From: a virus
IMG/VR virus record: IMGVR_UViG_3300046808_000057
Location: 1 to 29,796 of that record
Reading direction: 5' to 3' (one strand)
Length of the DNA stretch: 29,796 nucleotides
The notes beneath the pieces are model-generated. The model worked only from the letters and a program-made list of their open reading frames with translations, made no database searches and was not told where the DNA came from. Shown one piece after another: positions 8,645 to 17,108 of this stretch. Every line of letters begins with the position of its first letter. The stretch's first letter is position 1. The position numbers and the translations under genes were made by a program.

Positions 8645-9313
8645 TTACGCGTCTATAGCATCTTCAGCAGATTCTTTAATACGCTTAATGTAGCTATCAA
8701 AGTCACCCACGAACTTCTTCGTGCCAACGTGTCCGCAGGTCATGTGCGGAGCCAGCCAAAGATCGAAGCCGAGATCCTTCAGCTTGCGGAACATGGCGGT
8801 GTCTTCCGAGTAAAGCTCGCCGTCTACGATCTCCACGTTGCAGACCATGCGGCCAGTCTTGCCGTTGTTAGTGTAGGGCTCGCTCATGTCCCAGACAGCG
8901 TGAACAGCATCCTTGCTCAGCTTCACGAAGCCAGTGCCGAGCCCTTCGCACTTGATCATGCCATTGTCGTGGATGGTCAGGTCGCGCGTCTTGGCGACAT
9001 ACAGCTCTTCGTCATCCGTCTTCTTGCGGGCCGTGCCACCGATCACATGCTCTTCCCGCTCAAGCATCTCCATGATCCACTCGGGGTTCCATTCCATGTC
9101 CGCGTCGATGAAGATCATCGCGTCATAGTCACCCTCAACGGCGAGCTTGAACAGGTCATTGCGCGCGCGCTGGACGAGGGCATCGTAGGACATGAAGACT
9201 GGGTGCAAGAAGATCCCCATCTCCTGCGCGATCCGCACGGAGTTCACGAGGCTGTTGACGTACCAAACGTCAAGCTGCCCAGTGTGCGCAGGAGTGGCGA
9301 TCAGGACTTTCAT
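8645..9313 (-). CDS. GT-A fold glycosyltransferase in tail locus
   Basis: A 222-aa protein with an N-terminal nucleotide-binding pattern (MKVLIATPAHTG) and a DxD motif at residues 70-72 (FIDADMEW). This motif binds metal and nucleotide-sugar in GT-A glycosyltransferases. An acidic pair in GELYSEDTAMF (170-171) matches the GT2 catalytic region, and a late GHVG (H195) fits the third metal-proximal site. No membrane helix is present, so a soluble enzyme is expected. It is coupled to the 79-aa gene by TAATG and sits between fibre genes. Possible targets are virion proteins, host surface glycans or DNA; the sequence does not decide. Fold confidence is high, substrate unknown. Confidence 0.8.
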   Translation of the reverse strand: MKVLIATPAHTGQLDVWYVNSLVNSVRIAQEMGIFLHPVFMSYDALVQRARNDLFKLAVEGDYDAMIFIDADMEWNPEWIMEMLEREEHVIGGTARKKTDDEELYVAKTRDLTIHDNGMIKCEGLGTGFVKLSKDAVHAVWDMSEPYTNNGKTGRMVCNVEIVDGELYSEDTAMFRKLKDLGFDLWLAPHMTCGHVGTKKFVGDFDSYIKRIKESAEDAIDA

Positions 9314-9552
9314 TAGCCGAGATATGCCTTGCCAGCAGCAATGGCCGCATCGACCTCAGTGAAGTCTTCGTCGGTCCAGAAGTCCTTGGCCTTCATGATT
9401 TCAAGGTGAGCCACATTCCGTTCAACGCAGCCGTTCTTGTCCTCTTGGCTGTCGTTAGCCATCTCTTCGCCAGAGATCACGGCGTTAATCAGCCACACGC
9501 TGTCGCCAAGAGCCTTGAAGTGCTGTGCAATCTGTTCGGGTGTTTCGTCCAT
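9313..9552 (-). CDS. Small acidic hypothetical protein (79 aa)
   Basis: An acidic, helix-rich protein beginning MDETPEQIAQHFKALGDS. It starts one base after the stop of the preceding gene and ends in a TAATG overlap with the glycosyltransferase, so it is co-translated with the tail module. No motif, membrane span or cysteine pair stands out. I have the impression of a small protein often seen near fibre genes in aquatic phages, but I cannot name a function. Confidence 0.75.
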   Translation of the reverse strand: MDETPEQIAQHFKALGDSVWLINAVISGEEMANDSQEDKNGCVERNVAHLEIMKAKDFWTDEDFTEVDAAIAAGKAYLG

Positions 9553-9553
9553 G

Positions 9554-9919
9554 TCAGTCTGCCTTCTCTAAAAACTTAACCCAGCTTAGTGTAGGTTCAT
9601 CCCAATAGTACAAAGCATCTTCCGGCATCGAAACCGGAGCTTGCCATCTACATGAATTTTCGTCCAGCGTCCATGAAGGGAAGGGCTGGGGCGGAATGAA
9701 TGCGTCGCGCACAGCATCATAACGGTAGCCAACGCCAGCGAAGTTCTTACGGAAAGATCCCGAGTAAGAGGTCTGAACCCAGTCACCACCAAAAAGCTGC
9801 TGGCAAAAAGCGCGGCCCGTAGCTTCATCTTCAACGCCATCCGTAGTGAGGACATCGTTGCTCACCACGATGACTTGCTGGACGATGCCGTTTTGGTCGA
9901 TTTGCGCAAAGTGAGCCAT
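9554..9919 (-). CDS. Conserved fibre-adjacent protein (121 aa)
   Basis: I choose the ATG at 9919, which overlaps the glycine-rich gene's stop as TGATG. Upstream in-frame starts would intrude into that gene. The product begins MAHFAQIDQNGIVQQVIVVSN. It contains a small beta-rich core followed by YRYDAVRDAFIPPQPFPSW and a Trp-rich tail (YYWDEPTLSWVKF). This layout is familiar to me from tail-fibre-adjacent proteins of marine phages, where it may be a tip or assembly factor. The resemblance is by memory of pattern, not a search. No catalytic motif is seen. Confidence 0.8.
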   Translation of the reverse strand: MAHFAQIDQNGIVQQVIVVSNDVLTTDGVEDEATGRAFCQQLFGGDWVQTSYSGSFRKNFAGVGYRYDAVRDAFIPPQPFPSWTLDENSCRWQAPVSMPEDALYYWDEPTLSWVKFLEKAD

Positions 9920-10809
9920 CAGAAGATTACCGATCCCGATCCGTTCCACTGGTAAATGCGATACCCACCAGAAACGGTTACACTAGGCGATCCCGTCACT
10001 GTACCCGGCGCATCATAGGTATCAGCATACCGTAGAATAATTACGCCAGAGCCACCTGATCCGCCTTGATTTGTGTTATATCCACCTGATCCGCCACCAC
10101 CGCCAGTATTAGCAGTACCGTTAGCGCCCGGTGTGCTGTTATCCCCGGTGCCAGCAGCGCCACCGCCAAGACCTCCAGAGCCAGCAGTCCCGTTATTATA
10201 AGCAGAGCCCCCACCACCGCCGCCGTAATAAGTGGCAGTTCCGGTTATACTGTTGCTAATGCCGTCACCGCCATTACCGCCTGTGTAGCCAACGCCATCT
10301 TGGCCAACTGCACCAGCGCCACCCCCGCCAGCACCGCCCCATCCACTTGTCGATTTGTCGCCACCATCGTTGCCCTGCCCAGCAGTGCCAGCGCCGCCAT
10401 AATTAGGGCCGCCAAAGTCCCAAGGAGACGCGCCCCCACCAGAGCCTCCAGCAATACCATTCGTGGCTTGACCGCTACCGCCACCGCTACGTGATGGACC
10501 GCCCCCACCGCCGATGGCTGTTAATGTGCTGAAAGAGCTATTATTCCCATTTGCCCCGATAGTTCCAGATGAACTTGCCGACCCTGTACTACCCGCGCCC
10601 CCTGCACCAACAGTGACGCTGTAGTTCGTCCCGCCGGTCACAGCAAAGGTCGTCTCATATAGCACGCCACCAGCACCACCGCCGCCAGCAAATGCAGCAC
10701 TGCCGCCCCCACCTGCAACAAGCAGGATGTCAATGGAAGGAGGAGGATTACCACTACCCCCACCACCAGCGGGCTTGCGCCCGACCATCATGCCTTGAAT
10801 GCCGCCCAT
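9919..10809 (-). CDS. Glycine-rich tail protein
   Basis: A 296-aa protein, strongly Gly-rich (many GGGG and GGxG runs). It has the typical opening of glycine-rich adhesin domains (SIDILLVAGGGGSAAFAGGGGAGGVLY...TNYSVTVGAGG). The C-terminal ~40 residues return to ordinary beta sequence (GVIILRYADTY...YRIYQWNGSGSVIF). Polyglycine sandwich domains are known in phage tip adhesins such as the gp38 of S16. The gene follows the 1358-aa fibre with a TAATG overlap (10809), consistent with a tip or chaperone of that fibre. Its role as a receptor-contacting tip is inferred. Confidence 0.8.
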   Translation of the reverse strand: MGGIQGMMVGRKPAGGGGSGNPPPSIDILLVAGGGGSAAFAGGGGAGGVLYETTFAVTGGTNYSVTVGAGGAGSTGSASSSGTIGANGNNSSFSTLTAIGGGGGPSRSGGGSGQATNGIAGGSGGGASPWDFGGPNYGGAGTAGQGNDGGDKSTSGWGGAGGGGAGAVGQDGVGYTGGNGGDGISNSITGTATYYGGGGGGSAYNNGTAGSGGLGGGAAGTGDNSTPGANGTANTGGGGGSGGYNTNQGGSGGSGVIILRYADTYDAPGTVTGSPSVTVSGGYRIYQWNGSGSVIF

Positions 10810-13800
10810 TACGTCACGTTCCCGCTAACAACGCACAGAGTGCCGCTGATGAACAAGACCGTCGCCACGCCGCGAGTAGCCAGCGTCATGGTGCCGCCCG
10901 TTCCCTTGTTGGTGTTGTCGCCAGCAATGTAGGCATCCGTAATGTTCAAGGTGATCGTGATGGTGCCAGACGTATTGTTGAACAGCGAGACGATGTCACC
11001 GTTTGCAAACGTGCTGTCTGGAACGTCAATAGCACCGCCCGTCCCAAGCTCAACGTACTTGCCGACATCGCCCGTAGCAAGCGTGTAGGAAGTTGTCTGG
11101 GCCCCAACGGCAGGCACGTTACGATACGGAATAGTATTCGCTGTCCAGCTAACGCTAAGACCGGGAATGCGGAATGCCGTGATACTGGCATCGCCAAGGG
11201 TAATTTCATTACTGACAGTATTAGAAGATGACTGCGCAAACTTACCAATAATGATGTTGTTACTGCCGGTTGTGAGAGTTGGGCCACTAGAACCGACACC
11301 CGCATAAGCGCCAATGATTGTATTACTTGACCCCGTAGTGACGTTATAGCCAGCGGTGTCACCAATAATTACGTTCTCATCACCAGTTGTTATGGAGCTA
11401 CCCGAGTTCCAACCAACTGCCACGTTGCTGTAAGATGTTTGCTGACTGTAAAGGGAATACGTGCCGATTGCTATGTTTTGAAATCCAGTCGTATTGGAAA
11501 AAAGTGACTGAATGCCAATCGCAATGTTATCGTAACCAGTCGTGTTGGTATAGAGAGCGAGGTTACCAACAGCGGTGTTTCTAGCGCCGGTTGTGTTGGA
11601 GTATAGCGTTTCAACGCCAAATGCTGAGTTATCAGAACCCGTAGTGGTAAAACGGAGAGCGCCCTGCCCAAATGCGCTGTTTCCGCTTGCTGTCGTATTA
11701 GCAAGAAGTGCATTCTGCCCAAATGCTCCGTTGTTTGAGCCCGTTGTGTTCGCACCCAACGCATCCTTGCCAACGGCAGTGCTGCGTATCCCGGTTGTAT
11801 TTACGGCAAGCGCACCCTGACCGACAGCCGTGTTGCTGACACCTGTCGTGTTTGCCCCAAGAGCGTCGAGACCAACTGCCGTGTTGTTAGTTCCAATCGT
11901 GCTAACGTCAAGCGCGCCGTGACCGACAGCCGTATTGCCAACGCCAGTCGTATTGCCACGCAACGCCCAATACCCCACAGCCGTGTTCTGCGTGCCTGTG
12001 GTGGTGCTCTGAAGCGCACCAGAGCCAACAGCAGTCAACTGAGATGCGGTTGTGTTGTTTAGGGCTAAGTTACCAACGGCAACGTTGTCTGTCGCAGTCG
12101 TGGCATTTGCAAGTGATGCGCGGCCAATCGCTACGTTCTGACTACCACTAGTAAGGGTGACGGCGGCACCATATCCTACAGCTACGTTTTCAGTGCCTGT
12201 TGAAGAATAAAGTGCAAGATTACCGACAGCGGTATTGTAAGTGCCGATATTTCCATTCTGCATAGCGCCATAGCCAACTGCCACGTTATCGCGGCCAGTG
12301 GTGTTTGCGTTTAGGGAATAGTAGCCAACGGCAGTATTTTGCACGCCAGTGGTATTGTACTCAAGAGCGCGATACCCAAAGCCAGAGTTATTGTTACCCG
12401 TCGTGTTGGTGTAAAGAGTTCTGTAACCAAAGGCGGCTGTTCCGCTGGCACTCGTCTGACTATAGGCGGCAGTGTGACCAAAGGCTGAGTTTCCACTGCT
12501 GCTTGTGAGACCGCGCAGAGCGTTATAGCCAAAAGCCGAATTTTGGCTGGTATTAGAAAACCTAAGCGAAGCGAACCCAAACGATGCGTTCTCGACGCCG
12601 GTAGTGTTGGCATAAAGTGTCGTCCGGCCAAAAGCGGAATTACCTGTGCCTGTCGCATTTGAATAGAGTGCATTAGAACCAAATGCGTCGTTTTCAGTGC
12701 CTGTTGTATTGCTTGCCAAAGCCCTAGCGCCGACAGCCGTTATCCCACTAGAAGTGCCGGTATAAGAGCCCAAGGCATTGGAGCCAATCGCCGTGATGTC
12801 GCTTGCGCTTGTACTAACGTCAAGCGCTTGATAGCCAAGCGCAGTATTGTCAGTTCCACTTGTGTTACTTAAACCAGCCTGATAGCCAATGAAAGAATTA
12901 CGAACACCCGTGTTGGCGTTACCTGCTTGATAGCCAAGAGCAGTCTCAAATGGCGTGAGGGTGTCTGTAACGCCGAGCAACGAACCGCCACCACCAGAAG
13001 CATCAATCGTAATGCCGCCCGCGCTGTTGGTAATCGTGATGTTCGTTCCAGCGGTTAGCGTTGCCAGCGAGAAGCCGGTTCCGTTACCAATCAGCAACTG
13101 ACCGTTCGTCGGCGTGCTACTGACGCCCGTACCGCCATTTCCGATGGGAAGTGTGCCAGATACGTGCGTTGTCAGACCGATCTTGCCCCATGACGGAGCG
13201 GTGCTTACGCCACCAGAGATCAGGGCATTGCCCGTCGCAACGTCTGCCAGCTTTGCCAAGCTCGTTGTAGTGTTGGCGTAGAGGATGTCGCCCACAGCAT
13301 AGCTGCTCTGGCCAGTACCGCCGTTGTCAGCATCCAGCGTGCCAGCCATCGTGATCGTGCCAGACGTAGTGACTGGGCCGCCAGAGAAGGTAAGACCAGT
13401 CGTGCCGCCAGAAACGTCAACCGATGTGACAGTCCCAGATCCGCCGCCACCCGTGGCTGCAATCGTGATGCTACCTGCGCCGTTGGTGATGGTGATGCCT
13501 GAACCAGCAGTCAGAGTGCTGAGCGAATAGCCCGTGCCGTTACCGATCAGGATCTGCCCATTGGTCGGAACTGTCGCCGTTCCCGTGCCGCCATTGGCCA
13601 CAGGAAGCGTGCCAGTGACCTGCGTGGTCAGACTGACGTTAGACAGCGTGCCGCCAAGCGTGAGGCTTCCAGAGGACGTGACAGTGCCCGTGAGCGTGAT
13701 GCCGTTGACGCTGCCCGTACCAGAGACGGACGTAACCGTACCGTCGCCTGTACCTGCGCCAATTGCTGTGCGGAACGTGGCCGCATCCAGAGTGGAGACG

Positions 13801-14885
13801 CTGTTGTCAGCGTTAATGCGCGGGAACGTGATTGCGCTCGGGTTGGTGAGCGTGAAGAAGTTGCTGCCGACAGTCGTCGCGCCAAGAGACGTGCGACCCG
13901 TAGCTGCAACCAGACCAGTCGCACCACCGTCCCACTTGAGGCGATCCGTATAGGCCGTGTCCCAGTTGGTTTGACTTGCTGTGGTCGGGATGGAGTAGCC
14001 AGAAGCAAACGTAACTGCGAGAGTTCCGCTTGTGGTGATTGGGTTGCCGCTCACCTGCAAGCCTGTCGGCACCGTCATATCGACGCTGGTTACAGTCCCA
14101 GAGCCACCACCGCTAACAGTATCCCACACGAAATTCGTGCCGTTCCACTTCAGATAGGTGTTCATAACCGTTGGAGCGGTCATGAATGTCGTCGTGCTGG
14201 AACCAGTCTGATATGCGATCTGATTCGCTCCACCGCCAGCCAGATTGTTCGCAACGCTTGCCGTGCTGGCATTGGTCGCCGTTGCAGCATTCCCACTGAT
14301 GTCGATGGCCCATGTGCCAGACGCGCCAGTACCCGTCAGAGATGGCACGCCAAGGCTGGTCCGAGCTCCAGATGCAGTCGTCGCGCCAGTCCCGCCATTT
14401 GTCAGGCCGAGCGTACCACCAAGCGTGATCGTCCCAGCGCTCGTAATCGGACCACCTGAGAACGTCAGACCTGTAGTCCCACCAGAGAGATCAATCGACG
14501 TAACTGTGCCCGTGTTCGTGGCAGCAATGACAATCGCGCCAGCGGCGTTCGTGATCGTAACGCCCGTACCAGCAGTGAGCGTGCTGAGCGTGTAATCAGT
14601 TCCATTGCCAATCAGGAGCTCACCATTAGCAGGAGCAGTGCCAAGGCCAGTTCCGCCATTCGCGACAGTGATCGCACCAGACAGCGCCGTGACTGCGACG
14701 TTTCCGCCCGTGATGTTTACGGCATTGGAATCCTGAAGGGCCATCGTGCCGAAGCCGAATGTTGACGTTGTCAACTGGCTGAGAGCAATCCGATAGTTCT
14801 CGTTTCCAAACACAGCCGGGAATTCGACGTTGCCAGTTACGGCACCGACCCATGGCTGCATATCAGAAATTTTAATGTCGGACAT
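10809..14885 (-). CDS. Giant tail fibre with YadA-head-like repeats (1358 aa)
   Basis: The largest gene in the window, starting directly after the zinc-ribbon stop (TAAATG). The N-terminus MSDIKISDMQPWVGAV is likely the virion anchor. Residues ~70-630 carry several beta modules with the pattern PVANGGTG...LLIGNGTGYSLSTL repeated about three to four times. Residues ~640-1230 are a long series of ~14-15-residue repeats of the type NTAVGYGAL-x-NTTG, as in the head domains of trimeric autotransporter adhesins (left-handed beta-roll). The last ~110 residues form a distinct domain (TTSYTLATGDVGKYVEL...TLCVVSGNVT). A trimeric host-recognition fibre is strongly suggested. No peptidase S74 chaperone motif is visible. 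Confidence 0.9.
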   Translation of the reverse strand: MSDIKISDMQPWVGAVTGNVEFPAVFGNENYRIALSQLTTSTFGFGTMALQDSNAVNITGGNVAVTALSGAITVANGGTGLGTAPANGELLIGNGTDYTLSTLTAGTGVTITNAAGAIVIAATNTGTVTSIDLSGGTTGLTFSGGPITSAGTITLGGTLGLTNGGTGATTASGARTSLGVPSLTGTGASGTWAIDISGNAATATNASTASVANNLAGGGANQIAYQTGSSTTTFMTAPTVMNTYLKWNGTNFVWDTVSGGGSGTVTSVDMTVPTGLQVSGNPITTSGTLAVTFASGYSIPTTASQTNWDTAYTDRLKWDGGATGLVAATGRTSLGATTVGSNFFTLTNPSAITFPRINADNSVSTLDAATFRTAIGAGTGDGTVTSVSGTGSVNGITLTGTVTSSGSLTLGGTLSNVSLTTQVTGTLPVANGGTGTATVPTNGQILIGNGTGYSLSTLTAGSGITITNGAGSITIAATGGGGSGTVTSVDVSGGTTGLTFSGGPVTTSGTITMAGTLDADNGGTGQSSYAVGDILYANTTTSLAKLADVATGNALISGGVSTAPSWGKIGLTTHVSGTLPIGNGGTGVSSTPTNGQLLIGNGTGFSLATLTAGTNITITNSAGGITIDASGGGGSLLGVTDTLTPFETALGYQAGNANTGVRNSFIGYQAGLSNTSGTDNTALGYQALDVSTSASDITAIGSNALGSYTGTSSGITAVGARALASNTTGTENDAFGSNALYSNATGTGNSAFGRTTLYANTTGVENASFGFASLRFSNTSQNSAFGYNALRGLTSSSGNSAFGHTAAYSQTSASGTAAFGYRTLYTNTTGNNNSGFGYRALEYNTTGVQNTAVGYYSLNANTTGRDNVAVGYGAMQNGNIGTYNTAVGNLALYSSTGTENVAVGYGAAVTLTSGSQNVAIGRASLANATTATDNVAVGNLALNNTTASQLTAVGSGALQSTTTGTQNTAVGYWALRGNTTGVGNTAVGHGALDVSTIGTNNTAVGLDALGANTTGVSNTAVGQGALAVNTTGIRSTAVGKDALGANTTGSNNGAFGQNALLANTTASGNSAFGQGALRFTTTGSDNSAFGVETLYSNTTGARNTAVGNLALYTNTTGYDNIAIGIQSLFSNTTGFQNIAIGTYSLYSQQTSYSNVAVGWNSGSSITTGDENVIIGDTAGYNVTTGSSNTIIGAYAGVGSSGPTLTTGSNNIIIGKFAQSSSNTVSNEITLGDASITAFRIPGLSVSWTANTIPYRNVPAVGAQTTSYTLATGDVGKYVELGTGGAIDVPDSTFANGDIVSLFNNTSGTITITLNITDAYIAGDNTNKGTGGTMTLATRGVATVLFISGTLCVVSGNVT

Positions 14886-15239
14886 TTAACTCTCCTGAAT
14901 GATCGGCTCGTCGTCCTGAGTAACGATCCTCTGTATCCCATTTTCGTCTAAAACGTAATAGGTTGGATTGTAATCAGGGCGCGGATTCTTCAACGGCACT
15001 GGATCGGGGCGAAGGAGCAGACGCCGATAATATGGCTGAGGCACATCATCGCAAGAAGCGCAAACCCAAATGCCAAGACCAACTGGCACCGAGCCGCCGC
15101 GATAATCCTTCTTTTCTCTGAGGTGCGAGTGCTGGACAAGGAATCCGCATCCGTCGCAGATGGCAATACCGCGCGGGTCTTTGGCGTCGAATTTTGGTTG
15201 GGTGCGATGCTTGCGACCTTTTCCGAATGCGTACTGCAT
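14886..15239 (-). CDS. Zinc-ribbon-like phage protein (117 aa)
   Basis: I choose the ATG at 15239, which overlaps the adaptor stop as TGATG and has GGAG six bases upstream. An earlier TTG is less likely. The basic N-terminus (MQYAFGKGRKHRTQ) is followed by two CxxC pairs (C28/C31 and C60/C63) fit to bind one zinc ion. Then comes a conserved-looking segment LLLRPDPVPLKNPRPD. Proteins of this layout sit next to adaptor and tail genes in many phages; their role is not known to me. A DNA-binding or structural zinc role is possible. Confidence 0.8.
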   Translation of the reverse strand: MQYAFGKGRKHRTQPKFDAKDPRGIAICDGCGFLVQHSHLREKKDYRGGSVPVGLGIWVCASCDDVPQPYYRRLLLRPDPVPLKNPRPDYNPTYYVLDENGIQRIVTQDDEPIIQES

Positions 15240-15922
15240 CAGCAACTCCAAGAGTCGATAGTGATCCTCAGTGGAACCTTTTCACGGTCTTCAGCCGCAG
15301 CGCGGTTATAAGCAACATCTGCCATACCCTGAAGAAACTCAAGACGATCCGGCTGGAACTTAACTGCCAGCTTGGCAGCAAGGCCAGCGGCAATAGCCTC
15401 CATCCAGCGATTCGGCGCGTCCATGCTGTCAGTGAATGCGCCAGCATCCTCTTGAATTTTCATGCGATGATAGAACAGCGTAACGCCAGCGCTTTGCGGA
15501 GCCTGCCAGATATACAGGCGCGGCGTAATCGTGCGCTGGAAGTAATACTGGAATGGGCGTTGTCCGAGCTGGCCCTTGTTCGGGATCGCGTCGTATTCAG
15601 CGCGGCTGATAGGCGACATCATCAAGTCGGTGTTGATTCCGCCCGCTGTGGTGCGCGTGTAGACCTGAAGGATCGAAACCGTGCGGGGCTCCAGATCATA
15701 ATAGAGAACGCCCGGCAGCAGCGTGATGGACTGAAGATCAACGGCCCAGAGGTTAGGACCATTGTTCGACCAGTCTGAAAACATATAGTTGATCGAGCGG
15801 CGCGCACTATCAATGTCGTTAGCGGACAGGGTGCTGGCATTGCGCCCGATGCGCTCAAACGCCTCAGTGATGATGTCGATCTGTTCGGACGTGCCGAAAT
15901 CATATGTGCCGCTAGTGGTCAT
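15239..15922 (-). CDS. Head-tail adaptor (P22 gp4-like)
   Basis: A 227-aa protein with the recognisable opening DIITEAFERIGRNASTLSANDIDSARRSINYMFSDWSNNGPNLWAV. A central beta stretch (LPGVLYYDLEPRTVSILQVY) and a helical C-terminus (NRWMEAIAAGLAAKLAVKF) follow. This matches the podovirus head-completion/adaptor family that plugs below the portal ring. It overlaps the 79-aa gene as ATGA and the zinc-ribbon gene as TGATG. It is the better of two adaptor candidates in the window. P22 gp4 also has muralytic activity; I see no clear active site here. Confidence 0.75.
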   Translation of the reverse strand: MTTSGTYDFGTSEQIDIITEAFERIGRNASTLSANDIDSARRSINYMFSDWSNNGPNLWAVDLQSITLLPGVLYYDLEPRTVSILQVYTRTTAGGINTDLMMSPISRAEYDAIPNKGQLGQRPFQYYFQRTITPRLYIWQAPQSAGVTLFYHRMKIQEDAGAFTDSMDAPNRWMEAIAAGLAAKLAVKFQPDRLEFLQGMADVAYNRAAAEDREKVPLRITIDSWSC

Positions 15923-16158
15923 CTAAACCTCGCCGTCTTCTTTGCGATGGCTTTTGGCTGAGAAACAAATTGCTTGCCAGCCTTTTTGCCTTCGCGCTTG
16001 GCTTTGCTTGTAGCAGCATATTCAGCCGGCGTCAGCGATTTAATGGCAGCCTGCGGTAGATACCGCTCCCCAGTCTTGCTGGACGGCTTGCCGGACTTGG
16101 TGGTCCACTTTTGCTTAGTCCAGTCTTTCAGGGACTGCTGGGGCTTTCTAATCGGCAT
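15919..16158 (-). CDS. Small basic conserved protein (SLKDWTKQ family, 79 aa)
   Basis: The ATG at 16158 gives MPIRKPQQSLKDWTKQKW. A GTG six bases upstream would add two residues. The protein is very basic and has the pattern SLKDWTKQKWTTKSGKPSS followed by TGERYLP. It continues AIKSLTPAEYAATSKAKREG and ends KAIAKKTARFR. I recognise this as a small family that is widespread in phages and bacteria (DUF5872-like in my memory), of unknown role. It overlaps both neighbours and is one of a run of small basic proteins after the capsid gene. Nucleic-acid binding is plausible from charge only. Confidence 0.82.
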   Translation of the reverse strand: MPIRKPQQSLKDWTKQKWTTKSGKPSSKTGERYLPQAAIKSLTPAEYAATSKAKREGKKAGKQFVSQPKAIAKKTARFR

Positions 16159-16336
16159 ATCCACCGCCCTTTGCCTTGTATTCCTTGGCTAAGAGCTGTG
16201 CTTTGCGCGCTGACCACTGCCCTGCCTTGGTGCCATGCGTGTCACGCGACTTGATGCTCTCAAAGAGACGCTTGCGAAGGCCGGGCTTTGTGTAATTCCC
16301 AGCCTCATTGACGCGCGACTCTTTGCGCCCGCGCAT
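16148..16336 (-). CDS. Small basic conserved protein (RVNEAGNYTKP family, 62 aa)
   Basis: The start overlaps the upstream stop as TAATG (16336). The product begins MRGRKESRVNEAGNYTKP, continues LRKRLFESIKSRDTHGTK and ends in GQWSARKAQLLAKEYKAKG-GGYAD. The same arrangement recurs in small proteins of many aquatic phages. It is strongly basic with no cysteine or membrane segment. The end overlaps the next gene. Function unknown; an internal head or DNA-binding role would fit charge and location. Confidence 0.85.
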   Translation of the reverse strand: MRGRKESRVNEAGNYTKPGLRKRLFESIKSRDTHGTKAGQWSARKAQLLAKEYKAKGGGYAD

Positions 16337-16515
16337 TATTTCTTCTTCTTAGCGGCAGCCTTTACAGGTGCAGCCTTGGCTGGCTCGGCAGCGGCAGCCT
16401 TACCGAAGCCCAGCATGTTATTCAGGTCGGCCTCTGTCAGGGCATCCCACTGGTCAGCAGAAAGGGTAACTTCCTGACGTTCGCCACTGGCGTTTTGATA
16501 TGCGCGAGTAATCAT
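16336..16515 (-). CDS. Small hypothetical protein with Lys-rich tail (59 aa)
   Basis: I choose the ATG at 16515, preceded by GAGAGG about 7 nt away, over a TTG at 16530 that overlaps the upstream stop. Residues 1-40 (MITRAYQNASGERQEVTLS...NNMLGFGKA) may fold. The rest is an Ala/Pro/Lys linker ending in four lysines, like the tail of a histone H1. It is coupled to the next gene by TAATG. Function unknown. Confidence 0.75.
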   Translation of the reverse strand: MITRAYQNASGERQEVTLSADQWDALTEADLNNMLGFGKAAAAEPAKAAPVKAAAKKKK

Positions 16516-16526
16516 AGCTAAGCCTC

Positions 16527-16928
16527 TCAAGCGTAGGTTTTGATCATCTCAAGGATGATGCTGTACGTGTCACCAGACGAAGCACCAATGGTGGTGAACA
16601 TGATGTCCCCAGTTTTGCCGGTGCCTGCGTTGTTGCCAAGAATGGCGGTGTCGTCAAAGTTGAAAGTGTACATGCCGGGAGCAAGCACAACTGCGCTCAC
16701 GTCAGTGTCCGCATCCCACAGGACGTTAACCGACATGCCGTTGATCATCGCTGTGATCTTACGGATTGAAACGCCAGTGCAGGTCTTGCCCTCAAAGTTG
16801 GCCTTTAGGGCCGAGACATCGACCTTGAGAACAGCAGTCTCACCCGTGCCATCGGACACGTTGTTGAACTTCATGACGGCTTGGCTGTCACCGTCAAACA
16901 GGGTCTGCGAGTTAACAGCATCAGCCAT
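16527..16928 (-). CDS. Probable virion structural protein (133 aa)
   Basis: A beta-rich acidic protein (MADAVNSQTLFDGDSQAVMK ... YSIILEMIKTYA) that starts in a TAATG overlap with the 59-aa gene. The alternating hydrophobic pattern and the single cysteine in CTGVSIRKITAMING resemble small capsid-decoration or tail proteins. It is the only non-basic member of the string of small genes after the capsid. I have a weak memory of homologues annotated as virion proteins in marine podoviruses. Function not established. Confidence 0.75.
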   Translation of the reverse strand: MADAVNSQTLFDGDSQAVMKFNNVSDGTGETAVLKVDVSALKANFEGKTCTGVSIRKITAMINGMSVNVLWDADTDVSAVVLAPGMYTFNFDDTAILGNNAGTGKTGDIMFTTIGASSGDTYSIILEMIKTYA

Positions 16929-17107
16929 TATTTCATTCCTTTCAGAGTCATAGCGAGACGAGCGCGCTGACCCAGCTTACCGGGCTTCTTAGCGGCTGCC
17001 TCCAGCTTTCCTGCTGGGATCGGCTTGCCAGCTTTGGCACCGAGTTCTTTGCGAAGTGCGCCGGGCTTTTTCACGGCTTCAGCAATCCAGTTCTTTTTGC
17101 CACGCAT
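16928..17107 (-). CDS. Very small basic conserved protein (59 aa)
   Basis: Found by direct reverse-strand reading: ATG at 17107, stop at 16928-16930. The product begins MRGKKNWIAEAVKKPGAL and ends GQRARLAMTLKGMK. The sequence KNWIAEAVKKPGALRKELG plus a later KKPGKLGQRARLA is a repeated theme in small phage proteins I have seen, so a real gene is likely. It starts 1 bp after the upstream stop and overlaps the next start as TAATG. It is very basic (about one Lys/Arg in four). Function unknown; an internal head or DNA-associated role is possible. Confidence 0.82.
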   Translation of the reverse strand: MRGKKNWIAEAVKKPGALRKELGAKAGKPIPAGKLEAAAKKPGKLGQRARLAMTLKGMK

Positions 17108-17108
17108 G

